Source of the DNA: Promethearchaeota archaeon Loki_b32
GTDB taxonomy: Archaea; Asgardarchaeota; Lokiarchaeia; Sigyniarchaeales; SOKP01
Direction: 5' to 3'
Assembly: GCA_005223125.1 (NCBI GenBank)
Contig: NJBH01000031.1
Coordinates: forward strand, 1-46,974
DNA length: 46,974 nt
Shown: positions 1 through 8,928 of the stretch, piece by piece
How the letters are laid out: each line of letters starts with the position of its first letter
Numbering within the stretch: position 1 is the stretch's first letter
Made by a program: the position numbers and the translations under genes
Notes under the pieces: model-generated
Seen by the model: only the letters and a program-made list of their open reading frames with translations
What the model was told of the DNA's origin: nothing
Database searches by the model: none

Positions 1-1
1 A

Positions 2-337
2 CTAATTCAATTTAATAAATTGGGAAAAAAGAAATTTAATAAAGAGGATATATTTACGACCATTCTATCATTGATTGAGTATCCTCTAGGCTCGAAATAT
101 GATAATCTAACAATAATCTTTCCATCTACAATTCACTATGAGCAAGCTTTTAAAAATGCCCTACTTTTGAGAGAAAAAGGTACTCCTATACCCACTATCG
201 ATATTTTAATAGGTACCATTACTGTAGACAAAAATCTCATATTAGTTTCTGACGATCTTCATTTTCAATATCTTCAAGAAGTCGAACCCCGCTTGAAGAT
301 AATTAGTTCAGAATCATTCATAAAAAAAATAGGATAG
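2..337 (+). CDS. PIN-domain (VapC-like) protein, 5' end cut by window
   Basis: The frame is open from the left edge (first full codon at base 2), so the N-terminus lies outside the window. The visible part has the C-terminal half of a PIN fold: a PTIDILIGTI helix where VapC proteins carry an active-site Asp, then LILVSDDLHF, matching the usual 'L.T.D.HF' strand with its acidic residues, and a final strand before 'ESFIKKIG'. VapC toxins are Mg-dependent ribonucleases. The TTG at 20 is probably internal and not the true start. No antitoxin is visible because the upstream side is missing. Family call is fairly sure; activity as a toxin is inference. Confidence 0.6.
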   Translation, partial: LIQFNKLGKKKFNKEDIFTTILSLIEYPLGSKYDNLTIIFPSTIHYEQAFKNALLLREKGTPIPTIDILIGTITVDKNLILVSDDLHFQYLQEVEPRLKIISSESFIKKIG

Positions 338-393
338 AAATTTATGAAAATAAAAGAAATAAAAAAGAAAATTAGATTTTGTACTTAATGTGT

Positions 394-630
394 TTACTTT
401 ACAGCTTCAAAATAGATATACCATTGCTCATCGTCATCTATGAAGTCTGTTCCTAAATGTTTGTGTTTTGTTTTTGCTAAATCACGTGGAACAGATTCAC
501 TGGCAGGCTTATAATCTGTTACAACTTTTAAAACTGTACCAGGTCTCATTTTCATGAGCTGTTTTTTGGTTTTTAAAGCAGGAACAGGGCATACTGACCC
601 GCAGACATTTAATTCCATATCAAATTTCAT
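394..630 (-). CDS. tusA: TusA/SirA-family sulfur carrier protein (second copy)
   Basis: This 78-residue protein has the TusA signature: an N-terminal strand, then CPVPALKTKK with the sulfur-binding Cys at about residue 14 and the conserved Pro-x-Pro, and the helix that normally follows. TusA proteins carry persulfide sulfur between partner proteins. It is the last gene of the long minus-strand Hdr operon, 35 bases after the FrhB-GltD fusion. A second TusA opens the same operon at 10279, so the operon is bracketed by two sulfur carriers. The extra cysteine at residue 10 (VCGSVCPVP) is not in the other copy. Confidence 0.88.
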   Translation of the reverse strand: MKFDMELNVCGSVCPVPALKTKKQLMKMRPGTVLKVVTDYKPASESVPRDLAKTKHKHLGTDFIDDDEQWYIYFEAVK

Positions 631-665
631 ATTTTTTTTCCTCTTAATATTTATTAGTTTAGATT

Positions 666-3134
666 TTAATCACATATTAAAGTAAAAATTGGCTCAACCA
701 TTTCAGGATCAACTTTCATTTCAATTTGCATTAATTGAGCTAGTCGAAGTGCTTCATATCGTACTTTTTTAGGTTCTATATTTAATTGTTTTGCCATATC
801 ACTTATAGTACTTGGTCCTTGAATGGTGATATAATCTAAAACCTTTTGTCTTGGAGTTTTTTCAAAAGTTAAAAGCTCGCGTTTTGATTTAAGATTTATA
901 GCATTATTTATTTCTTCCTCGTTTACTTCTCCTTCTTCAAATAAACCACTATTGATCGCGGCCTCTACAATATTGTTACCTCTATCTGTCCAAACTACTA
1001 CTGTTGTATATCCTTTTTGAGAACCAACTTCACCAGCAGTTAAATCAGAATAAATTGCAGGAAAATCTTGGCAATGAGAACAGAAGTGATTACAACTTAA
1101 ACATCGACGAGCTTCTTGTAACGCTATATCTTCATTAAATATTTGATCAATCTCTTCAAAATTCCATTGAATCTCTTCAGTAGCCCTTTCTAGAGTTTCT
1201 GGTTTTAGAGAATAATCCTTTGGAGGCTTTTTAGGGCCTGTGAAAAACATTTTATCTTGCTTATATCGTCCAGCTATCAAATCTTCTCCTTTTATGTATC
1301 TATCTATGGAGATGGCGGCTTCTTTTCCATGAGCTATTGCAGCAATTGCAACAGCTTTTGAATTGTTAATTATATCACCACCAGCAAACACTCCAGGTAT
1401 ATCAGTTTCAAAAGTCACATCATTTACTTTAATCTTATTTCGCTCTTTTTCTAATATGTTATCAGTAGCGACATCAATTTGATCGAAATCAACAGCTTGA
1501 CCAACCGCAATCACAATAGAATCAACTGGAATTTCATAATCTGAATTTTCAACTTTATTTAAAGGTCGTCTACCACTATCATCTGGTGTTCCCCATTCTG
1601 TTTTGTAACAATGTAACACCAGTTTGTCATCTTTATTCTGAGTAATTTGTGATGTTGAGGTTGTGAAATGATACTCCATGAATTTCATTTCATTCTCTGG
1701 GATTTCTTTTAGTGTTAATTCAAGCTGTTCTTCAGTCATGATGTCAACTAGATGAACCTTTTCAGCACCCAGTCTAAGAGCTGTCTGAGCAACGTCAACC
1801 GCAACCGGACCACCCCCAATAATACTTAAGGTTTTCCCATTGAATTCTTCCTTATTTTCCCAGAAACGATATTTTCTATCCATGAGAAACGTAATAGCGA
1901 CATGAACATTAGGTAAGTCTTCTCCTTCTAAGTGAAGTGTTCGAGGTTTATATTGACCAGTGGCGATGAAAATAGCCTCAAATTCATCATTTTTTAGATC
2001 TTCAATAGTCATTTCAGGTCCTAATGGTTTATTTAGAACTATCTCAACCCCTGAATTTTGAATAGTAGTTACATCATAATCTAATACATAGTTTGGTAAT
2101 CTAAATTGTGGTACACCGAATCGTAGCATCCCTCCGGTTTGGTCTGATTTTTCGAAAATCGTAGGAGCATAGCCCATTTTTGCTAAGAAATATCCTGCAG
2201 TTAATCCTGCGGGTCCAGAGCCTATGATTGCTATCTTTTTAGCATTCTCTTTATTCTTCTTCTTTGATTTTGAAACATTTTTAGCTTGTTCGATTTCCCA
2301 TTCTGTCACAAATTTCTTTAGTTCTCGGATTGCTACGGGATGATCATCTCCAATCAAAGTACAATCATGTTCACATTCATTAGTACAAATTCTTCCACAG
2401 ATAGAAGGAAGTGGATTACTTTCACGGATTAAATCAACAGCGTCTTGATATTGACCTTGCCTAATCAAGGAAATATATCCTTGTGCATTTACACCTGATG
2501 GACAACCACTACAGCAAGGAGAACATACTATACCTTTATCAGTTTGTTCTGTTCGCATATGAGAATTACAAAATAAACCAATTTTTAAGATATCTCTATT
2601 CATTGCTTCCTCCAATTCAGCAGCACCTCTCATCTCACAAGGAACACCAATAATTCCTATGGGTTCGAATGTTTCTCCAACAACTTTTACTAATTTTTCT
2701 AAAACTCCTGAACGGCCGTATACTACTCCAGCCTTTTTTATAACTTCATCTGGATCAGTTACAATGTCTGCTTGAGGTTTCTCATCGACATCTTGGACCA
2801 TAATTATTTCAGCAAGCGATTGATTATCCAATAGATTTTTAGCTAGGGTTGTAACTACACCACCATTAGCAGCTTTTGCCAAAATTTCAGGATTTTTACT
2901 TCTTAAAGAATAAATTGCTTTAGGTTGTTTTTGTATAAACTTTTTCTGGATAACTTGAGGACAACTTTGATAGCATTTTCCGCATTCTTGTCCATTTCTC
3001 TCGAGAATACAATAATCCTTCAATGAAGGGCGTAATACTTCCATCTCTATATGCTTACATGAGCCTACGCATAATCCACAACCTTGACATAACCCAACAT
3101 CAATAATTTCTTTTTTCAATAATTCAAAACTCAT
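666..3134 (-). CDS. FrhB-like / GltD-like flavoprotein fusion with C-terminal winged helix
   Basis: This 822-residue protein joins three parts. Residues 1-60 hold ferredoxin-type cysteines (C16/C19/C22/C26 and C51/C54/C58). Residues about 70-200 resemble the N-terminal region of F420-hydrogenase beta subunit (FrhB), with NGGVVTTLAKN and GVPCEMRG. Residues about 205-690 are a GltD/NADPH-dependent glutamate-synthase small-subunit-like oxidoreductase: cysteine-rich linker (C204-C258), FAD motif IGSGPAG at 304, NAD(P) motif IGGGPVA at 439, GVFAGGD near 581, then an added CLSCNHFCSHC cluster at 678. Residues 760-822 look like a winged-helix domain. In the Hdr operon it would be the entry point for NAD(P)H- or F420-derived electrons (inference). 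The domain order is unusual. FrhB alone is about 280 residues, so the FrhB part is cut short by the fusion. Confidence 0.8.
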   Translation of the reverse strand: MSFELLKKEIIDVGLCQGCGLCVGSCKHIEMEVLRPSLKDYCILERNGQECGKCYQSCPQVIQKKFIQKQPKAIYSLRSKNPEILAKAANGGVVTTLAKNLLDNQSLAEIIMVQDVDEKPQADIVTDPDEVIKKAGVVYGRSGVLEKLVKVVGETFEPIGIIGVPCEMRGAAELEEAMNRDILKIGLFCNSHMRTEQTDKGIVCSPCCSGCPSGVNAQGYISLIRQGQYQDAVDLIRESNPLPSICGRICTNECEHDCTLIGDDHPVAIRELKKFVTEWEIEQAKNVSKSKKKNKENAKKIAIIGSGPAGLTAGYFLAKMGYAPTIFEKSDQTGGMLRFGVPQFRLPNYVLDYDVTTIQNSGVEIVLNKPLGPEMTIEDLKNDEFEAIFIATGQYKPRTLHLEGEDLPNVHVAITFLMDRKYRFWENKEEFNGKTLSIIGGGPVAVDVAQTALRLGAEKVHLVDIMTEEQLELTLKEIPENEMKFMEYHFTTSTSQITQNKDDKLVLHCYKTEWGTPDDSGRRPLNKVENSDYEIPVDSIVIAVGQAVDFDQIDVATDNILEKERNKIKVNDVTFETDIPGVFAGGDIINNSKAVAIAAIAHGKEAAISIDRYIKGEDLIAGRYKQDKMFFTGPKKPPKDYSLKPETLERATEEIQWNFEEIDQIFNEDIALQEARRCLSCNHFCSHCQDFPAIYSDLTAGEVGSQKGYTTVVVWTDRGNNIVEAAINSGLFEEGEVNEEEINNAINLKSKRELLTFEKTPRQKVLDYITIQGPSTISDMAKQLNIEPKKVRYEALRLAQLMQIEMKVDPEMVEPIFTLICD

Positions 3135-3136
3135 AT

Positions 3137-4372
3137 TTATCCCTCAATTATCGTAATTTCTTTAATAATACCATTAGGATCTACGGTATATTCAACTGAA
3201 CCGTTCTTATAGTTTCCCTCAACCACATCAAAAACGTGGGTTTTATAATCATCAAATGTGTCATTTTCATTAATTTTTGATTTAAATCCACCAAAGAAGA
3301 TATTAGATAAATTCATATTACCCGCAATTTTTCGTATTTTATTTGTTATTTCTTTATACTGTTTTGGATTTTCATTTTCTAAAGCTTTCTTAAGATCAGT
3401 TTCTAATGTCAATAATTCTTCACGATATTTCTTTGTTCCCTCGCTTATTTCAATTTGATTCGCTTTTTCATATGATTCAATAATTTTTAGCGTTAATGAA
3501 ATTGACTTACTTCCTCCTAATAATCCAGAAATTAATGGCAATTCTTCAATTAATCTTCCTGTAAATACATTTTCTAGTAATGTACCCGAGGATGTTATTC
3601 TTCCTTTAGGCAAACCTGAAGTAGGCAATGTGAATCTAAAGAAATTACCAAGAATATCTGGTAAACTTCTTATTACATCATCTTCTTCATCCCCAAGTTT
3701 ATCGGTAGCACCTTTTTCAGAGTGTTCAGTTGCTACTTCGATATTTCCCATAAGAGTACCAAACATTCCTAACATTCTAATACCAGATCTTTTTACCATC
3801 GGTTTGCAACCTCTGCAAGGTGTGTTGTAGTTGATACATCGTTCTTTACATTCTTTAGCAATAAATCCATTACATAGAAATCCTAAATCATTATAACACG
3901 TTTCGTTATCATCTAATTCAATTTGGCGGTGTACAGAATCTAAATATTCACAAGTTGCACTACGTGCACACACCTCACAGAGAGTTTTCAGTTCTGATGG
4001 TTCATCACCGGTTATCAATGACTTCAATTCCTCAATTTCCCCTAAACAACCATTAACATTTATTTGATTATCAATAAATTCTTTTAAAGGTGTAATTTCA
4101 TAACCATGTTGATTCGCTAATGCGAAAATTCCTCCCATTGTTGTACAATTCCCATAAGCAATAACACGTTCTGAGTTTGTTTTAATTTTTTCTAAATTTT
4201 TCTTATCACTCGGTAATAAATACCCCGTAATTACAGCTACTTCAGTTTTTTCTCCCTTCCAATTTTGTGGTTCACTAATAAATTGTATCTTATTATCAGT
4301 ATCAAGCTTCAGGAGTAAGGTTTCATTAAAACATTTATTACATCCATTAAATTGAAAAATTTTAACATCCAT
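3137..4372 (-). CDS. [NiFe]-hydrogenase small-subunit-like (MvhG-related) iron-sulfur protein
   Basis: The N-terminal 120 residues follow the small-subunit fold of F420-non-reducing hydrogenase (MvhG): C11-x2-C14, then GNCTTMGG with C76, then VNGCLG with C109, the four positions that ligate the proximal 4Fe-4S cluster. Residues 132-189 add nine more cysteines (132, 135, 141, 159, 167, 175, 179, 186, 189), suggesting further clusters. The C-terminal 200 residues are not recognised and include a charged helical stretch at about 305-350. No large subunit is present, so it more likely relays electrons than touches hydrogen. It lies 2 bases from the FrhB-GltD gene and overlaps the mvhD gene by 11 bases. 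It is longer than MvhG (about 300 residues). Confidence 0.7.
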   Translation of the reverse strand: MDVKIFQFNGCNKCFNETLLLKLDTDNKIQFISEPQNWKGEKTEVAVITGYLLPSDKKNLEKIKTNSERVIAYGNCTTMGGIFALANQHGYEITPLKEFIDNQINVNGCLGEIEELKSLITGDEPSELKTLCEVCARSATCEYLDSVHRQIELDDNETCYNDLGFLCNGFIAKECKERCINYNTPCRGCKPMVKRSGIRMLGMFGTLMGNIEVATEHSEKGATDKLGDEEDDVIRSLPDILGNFFRFTLPTSGLPKGRITSSGTLLENVFTGRLIEELPLISGLLGGSKSISLTLKIIESYEKANQIEISEGTKKYREELLTLETDLKKALENENPKQYKEITNKIRKIAGNMNLSNIFFGGFKSKINENDTFDDYKTHVFDVVEGNYKNGSVEYTVDPNGIIKEITIIEG

Positions 4373-4820
4373 CTTTTATAGTCCCCTCATCTTTAATTGC
4401 TGTTGATAATCTTTCTATTATATCTTCAAAATCTCCTACTGCAGTTTCACCCTCTGCGGCTCTTGAAGTATACTGGTTTACGAATTGATCACTATATCCT
4501 AATTCTTTAAATAACTTCTTCATAAGTTTAATTCTGTGCATTGAAAGCACATTTCCGTTAAAGAAATGACACGCTCCTAAACAGCATCCAACACAAGCAA
4601 CCGCATCTGCCCCATTATTTAATGCATCCATAATCTGAATAGGACCAATTTGACCAGTACATTGAACTCTGATAATTCTTATCGATGGATCATATCCTAT
4701 TCGCGCAACACCTGCAGTATTGGCAGACCCTTGTCCACATTCATTACACATGAATACAACAACATCCTGAATTTTTTCTTTTATTAATTCATCCGTGATT
4801 TCACATTCGCTCATTCGCAT
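4362..4820 (-). CDS. mvhD: MvhD-like / FlpD-like iron-sulfur subunit
   Basis: The 152-residue protein matches the methyl-viologen hydrogenase delta family: VFMCNECG near the N-terminus, VQCTGQIGP, and the GADAVACVGCCLGACHF block that binds a 2Fe-2S cluster. In methanogens MvhD connects the hydrogenase to HdrA. Here it sits directly after HdrA, overlapping its end by 10 bases and the next gene by 11, so translation of the three is probably coupled. It would hand electrons between HdrA and the MvhG-like and FrhB-GltD proteins downstream (inference). Confidence 0.9.
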   Translation of the reverse strand: MRMSECEITDELIKEKIQDVVVFMCNECGQGSANTAGVARIGYDPSIRIIRVQCTGQIGPIQIMDALNNGADAVACVGCCLGACHFFNGNVLSMHRIKLMKKLFKELGYSDQFVNQYTSRAAEGETAVGDFEDIIERLSTAIKDEGTIKDGC

Positions 4821-6841
4821 ACAGCACCTCCGCCAGATACTGCAATAATTTCATCTAATAGTTGATCATCGCTAAAATTAATTAATTGAATTGCTCCTGT
4901 AGGACACACTGGCATACACATGCCACAAGATTTACACGCAATTTCATTTACAACTGGAACACCATTTTCATCAATGTCTATTGCTGCCGGAGCGCATACA
5001 GTTTTACATAATCCACAATTTACGCATAAATCATAATCAATTGAAGGAATTAACATTTCTCTTTCGATATAACCCTTGACTAAAGGAGCTGCAGCTAAAG
5101 CGGCAGCATTTCCTGCATGAGCAACAGTTTCTGAAATATCTTTGGGACCCTGAATTGCTCCTGCTAAGAAAATACCTCCCTTACTACTTAAGGTTGGATT
5201 CATTTTAATGTGAAATTCTTTTAGAAATCCTTCTTTGGATCGTAAAATTTGAAGTTTAGAGCCAAGAGGACCAATACCCTCAGGAGGAACCATAGCAGCA
5301 GAAAGTACAACTAAATCTGCTTTTAGTTTTAAGGGTGTCTGGCTTAATGTATCCTCAACAATTACTCTTAATTCTCCTGAAATTGGATCTTTAATAATCT
5401 CTGATGGTCTTCCTCGTATAAATCTCACTCCAATCTCTTGAGCAGATTTGTAAAGCTCTTCAAAATTCAATCCTGGAGTTCTTATATCTATATAACATAT
5501 AGAAACAACAGTATCAGGGTACATTTCTTTAATAATTCGCGCGTTTTTTATCGCAAATTTACAACAAACACCAGTACAATATTGATTTCCTACTTGATCA
5601 TTTCTACTTCCTACACATTGGATCATAACCACATTTTTTGGGATCTTTCCATCAGAAGGTCGTAAAACTTCACTGTTTGTTAATGAAGTAGGAGATAACA
5701 TTCTCTCTAATTTTAATTGCGTAATGACATCTTCGTATCCTTCTTGACCATAATGATAAGGTTCAATTTCAGCTGGGTTATATTCATCATAACCGACAGC
5801 AACAATAATCGAGCCAACTTTTACAGTCTTAGTCTCAGGTTGCATAGAAAAATCAACGGCTTGGACAGGGCAGACATTAATACAAGTATTACATTCGATA
5901 CAATCTTTCTTATCTCTTACGTATGTAGCGGGTATTGCCTGTGGATACGCTTTATAGATTGCATTTCTCATAGACATTCCCATATCCCATTCATTTGGCA
6001 ATTCAACAGGACAATTTGCAGCACAATCTCCACATGAAGTGCAGTTATCTTTAACATATCTAGGCTTTATTTCAATTTCAACTTCAAAATTTCCTAAAGA
6101 TCCTTCAATGTTTTTAATTTGAGCATTTGTATATAGTTCTATTAAATTATGATTCGCTACTCCATTCGTGAGAGGTGAAATTGAACATTGCGGACATTCT
6201 AATGTTGGAAATGTTTTATTTAATCGTGTCATATGACCCCCTATAGTAGATTCTTTTTCTACTAAATATACGGGAATCCCTAATTCAGCCATATCAAAAG
6301 CTGATCGGAGTCCCGCAATTCCAGCTCCGATAACTAAAGCTGCTTTTGTTGTCGGAATCCTTCTAGTTTCAACATCTTCCAACTTTCTTGCTCGATTAAC
6401 ACCTGCTTCAACTAATCTCATAGCTTTCTGAGTTGCTTTTTCTTTTTCTTTTTGGTGAACCCAACTATCATATTCTCTCACATTGACTTGTTGGTGGCGA
6501 TGTTTATTTAATCCAACTTCTTCAATTGCTCTTGCAAAAGTTTTACCATGTTGATTTTTAGAACATGATGCAACCACCGTTCTGTTAACGCCTAATTCCT
6601 TGATAGAATCCTTAACCATTTGAACTCCTGGTTTTGAACACATGAACATATAATGCTCAGCCTTAATAACATTAGGTAACGTTTTAGCATACTTAGCAAC
6701 TTCAGCCACATCGACAGTTCCAGCTATATTATGACCACAGTGACAAACAAACACACCAATTCTAGGTTCTTCAGAATCTTCAGCTATTGCCACACCCTCA
6801 ACTTCTTCTGTTTCTTTTATTTTATTATCTTTAGCTGCCAT
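4811..6841 (-). CDS. hdrA: Heterodisulfide reductase subunit A (HdrA)
   Basis: The 676-residue protein has the full HdrA plan. An N-terminal FVCHCGHNIAG segment (31-41) is followed by the FAD motif IGAGIAG (171-177) and the LECPQCS loop (215-220). Two central ferredoxin clusters follow, CTSCGDCAANCP (267) and CIECNTCINVCP (314), and two more near the C-terminus, CVNCGLCKTVC and CKSCGMCMPVCP. HdrA carries the FAD that splits electron pairs in methanogen Hdr complexes. Its gene is adjacent to hdrB (stop-start distance of one base) and overlaps mvhD, as in a typical hdr-mvh operon. A charged leader of about 25 residues before the first motif is non-standard. Confidence 0.95.
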   Translation of the reverse strand: MAAKDNKIKETEEVEGVAIAEDSEEPRIGVFVCHCGHNIAGTVDVAEVAKYAKTLPNVIKAEHYMFMCSKPGVQMVKDSIKELGVNRTVVASCSKNQHGKTFARAIEEVGLNKHRHQQVNVREYDSWVHQKEKEKATQKAMRLVEAGVNRARKLEDVETRRIPTTKAALVIGAGIAGLRSAFDMAELGIPVYLVEKESTIGGHMTRLNKTFPTLECPQCSISPLTNGVANHNLIELYTNAQIKNIEGSLGNFEVEIEIKPRYVKDNCTSCGDCAANCPVELPNEWDMGMSMRNAIYKAYPQAIPATYVRDKKDCIECNTCINVCPVQAVDFSMQPETKTVKVGSIIVAVGYDEYNPAEIEPYHYGQEGYEDVITQLKLERMLSPTSLTNSEVLRPSDGKIPKNVVMIQCVGSRNDQVGNQYCTGVCCKFAIKNARIIKEMYPDTVVSICYIDIRTPGLNFEELYKSAQEIGVRFIRGRPSEIIKDPISGELRVIVEDTLSQTPLKLKADLVVLSAAMVPPEGIGPLGSKLQILRSKEGFLKEFHIKMNPTLSSKGGIFLAGAIQGPKDISETVAHAGNAAALAAAPLVKGYIEREMLIPSIDYDLCVNCGLCKTVCAPAAIDIDENGVPVVNEIACKSCGMCMPVCPTGAIQLINFSDDQLLDEIIAVSGGGAVCE

Positions 6842-7762
6842 TTAAATTGCTTCCTCTCCCTCTTTTTTCATTTCTTCTCCCCCAAAAATATAATTCTTGC
6901 CCATTAATTGATATTGGAGACCAACAAATTCTTGATCCATTCCCATACAATAGGCAGTTAATTGAGAAAGATGAATTACAGGATAATCGTAATTACAATT
7001 CTTATTTTTATTCAAATAATCTTGCCCAGTTTCATATTGTAAATGACAAAACGGACAAATATCTAATATAAAATCGGGTTTTACTTCATCAATATTTTTC
7101 ATTTTTTCAGCAAATATAGTCATACTTGCGTTTCCATCATAAGCTTTAACCCCTCCTCCAGCACCGCAGCAAGTAAGTTGTTCTTTAAATCTAACTGATT
7201 CTATTCCTAAAACTTCAACAAATTCCTCTACAATTGTTGGTCCTTCTGAACTTTCAATCTCTCTAATCCTTGTTGGTTTCAGAAAATGACAACCGTAATG
7301 AACAGCAGCTTTAGCATTTACCTTTCGAACGAGATGATCTTCAATACCCCATGGTCCAACCTCGTATCCTAAGACTTCTGCAATATGTCTTACATCTATG
7401 GAGCCCTTAAACTCATAATCTCCGATCAGTTTCAGCCTTTCATTTACCAAATCCCGATGTTCTTCACTCTCCTTTAAGTGTTTATTAACTTCTTGGAGTG
7501 TACCAAAACACCCATTACAAACAGTTAAAATATCAGCATCTAACTGTTCTGCTATACAAAGATTTCTTGCTGCTGCTACCATCCAATCAACTTTATTAAA
7601 TGAACGGAATACTCCTGGAGCAGGACAACATGTTGCTCTTTCCATATCTAAAAGTTCATAACCTAGTTTTCCCATTACAAATTTTGTTGATTTTTCAATA
7701 GCAGGATACCGATTTGGCATCAAACAACCCAAAAAGAAAGCAAATGTGTTTTCTTTAGTCAT
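6842..7762 (-). CDS. hdrB: Heterodisulfide reductase subunit B (HdrB)
   Basis: The 306-residue protein has the two CCG domains of HdrB: CLMPNRYPA ... CCPAPGVFRSF ... CNGC in the first half and HYGCHF ... CCGAGGGVKAYDG ... CPFC in the second. These cysteines hold the noncubane clusters that reduce disulfides such as CoM-S-S-CoB in methanogens. The disulfide reduced here is unknown; the neighbouring TusA and Dsr genes suggest a protein persulfide or thiol substrate (inference). The ATG lies three bases after the hdrC stop. Confidence 0.95.
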   Translation of the reverse strand: MTKENTFAFFLGCLMPNRYPAIEKSTKFVMGKLGYELLDMERATCCPAPGVFRSFNKVDWMVAAARNLCIAEQLDADILTVCNGCFGTLQEVNKHLKESEEHRDLVNERLKLIGDYEFKGSIDVRHIAEVLGYEVGPWGIEDHLVRKVNAKAAVHYGCHFLKPTRIREIESSEGPTIVEEFVEVLGIESVRFKEQLTCCGAGGGVKAYDGNASMTIFAEKMKNIDEVKPDFILDICPFCHLQYETGQDYLNKNKNCNYDYPVIHLSQLTAYCMGMDQEFVGLQYQLMGKNYIFGGEEMKKEGEEAI

Positions 7763-7765
7763 TTT

Positions 7766-8323
7766 TTACGCATCCTCTTCTTCTTTCTTTTCCTCTTTAA
7801 CTGGAGGTAAATCAAACATATGTTCTTCAATATTTTTCAAATCTTTATCATCCCCCTCCTGTTTAAATTTAAACGCAGTAGGGGGTAATTCTTCTAATCC
7901 TAATTCGACTCTTCGTTTTTTAATTTCATCATTTATTGGTACGGCATGTCCAAAGTTCTTCAAATACCCTACAACAGCCCTATGATTAGGAGAAATATTT
8001 CCTAATTTAGTAGCATAATTTCTTAACTCCATGATTACATCTGTAGGTCTCACATCACGCGGACACCGTTCATAACACTGATAACATGTAGTACATAACC
8101 ATATATCAGGATCCTTTAAAACCGATAAATCTCCTAACACAACTTTTCTAATTATTAAACGAGTCTTTAAAGCAGTCCATCTACCACTTTCACAGCTTGC
8201 TGTACATGTTCCACATTGGATGCACTGCCAAATATTTGATTTTCTCTCAATATTTTTGAAAAAATCTTTATCAAAATCTTCGTCTGTTTTAAACTCCCTT
8301 GATTCTTCTTCTACATCAGACGT
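7766..8323 (-). CDS. hdrC: Heterodisulfide reductase subunit C (HdrC), probable ACG start
   Basis: The conserved reading frame runs from 8323 and gives 185 residues. Only this long form contains both HdrC clusters: CIQCGTCTASC, encoded at about 8224-8192, and CTTCYQCYERCP further on. The GTG at 8140 would remove the first cluster. Between an in-frame TAA (8324-8326) and that GTG there is no ATG, GTG or TTG. The codon after the TAA is ACG (8321-8323), and GGTGAT, a near-perfect archaeal ribosome binding site, lies at 8329-8334 with a 5-base spacer. An ATG at 8330 is out of frame and abuts the GGTG. Either ACG is used as start or a one-base error exists. The protein ends in an acidic, lysine-rich tail (EEKKEEEDA). 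Confidence 0.85.
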   Translation of the reverse strand, partial: TSDVEEESREFKTDEDFDKDFFKNIERKSNIWQCIQCGTCTASCESGRWTALKTRLIIRKVVLGDLSVLKDPDIWLCTTCYQCYERCPRDVRPTDVIMELRNYATKLGNISPNHRAVVGYLKNFGHAVPINDEIKKRRVELGLEELPPTAFKFKQEGDDKDLKNIEEHMFDLPPVKEEKKEEEDA

Positions 8324-8383
8324 TTATCATCACCTTTTTTGAAATATAAAATAAAAAAAAAAAATTTTATGTTAATTTATAAT

Positions 8384-8806
8384 TTATAAGGAGACTATTC
8401 TGCCTCCATTGCTCATTTCTAAAAATGAAGCAGCTCCAACAGGATCTTCAGCAAAATCGAGTATATTTTCATGCTTAATTCCCATTAAATCCATTGTCAT
8501 TTGACATGGAAATAATTTTAAATTACCACTTTCGACACCGTCCTTAATTAAAGCCCATGGATCTTCAATACCAAACTTTTTCATCCTTTTTCTAAATATT
8601 TTTGCTCCCATACCTTTCATAGGAGTAGGCATGCCAGCAACTTTTGGTTTAAACTTTCTTGTTAATAGGTTCAAACCCCAAAAAGTAAAGAAAAAGTTCA
8701 TCTTCATATCCATAGCGTCCCCTGTTGAACCAAGGATAGCCATCATCGCAAACTTCTCGAATGATTTATCCTTTACAATAAAATTTATTGTTTCAGTTTC
8801 AGCCAC
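8384..8806 (-). CDS. DsrE/DsrF-family peroxiredoxin-like protein
   Basis: The protein belongs to the larger DsrE/F-like group, with the FFFTFWGLNLL segment, a Met-rich loop, the conserved LFPCQMTMDLMGI stretch carrying one Cys, and DPVGAASFLE near the end. Such proteins often sit beside TusA and rhodanese-type genes and are thought to move or store sulfane sulfur. The GTG at 8806 is preferred over that at 8815 because GGTGGT at 8811-8816 is then a well-placed ribosome binding site. It stands between the dsrEFH-like genes and hdrC. About 60 bases separate it from hdrC and 120 from dsrH. Confidence 0.78.
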   Translation of the reverse strand: MAETETINFIVKDKSFEKFAMMAILGSTGDAMDMKMNFFFTFWGLNLLTRKFKPKVAGMPTPMKGMGAKIFRKRMKKFGIEDPWALIKDGVESGNLKLFPCQMTMDLMGIKHENILDFAEDPVGAASFLEMSNGGRIVSL

Positions 8807-8928
8807 ATATACCACCTTTTTTTGTTTGTTTTTTTTTGGAAATTTCCTTTATTTTGTTTAATACTAAACTTTTTCTGGTTTTAACCAGATTTTATTTAAA
8901 AATTTTTTGATTAAATTTTTTTATTCCA

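Noticed and set aside
8138-8330. HdrC beginning at GTG 8140 (124 residues) or ATG 8330
   Set aside because: GTG 8140 would lose the first iron-sulfur motif, and ATG 8330 leads to a TGA after four codons.
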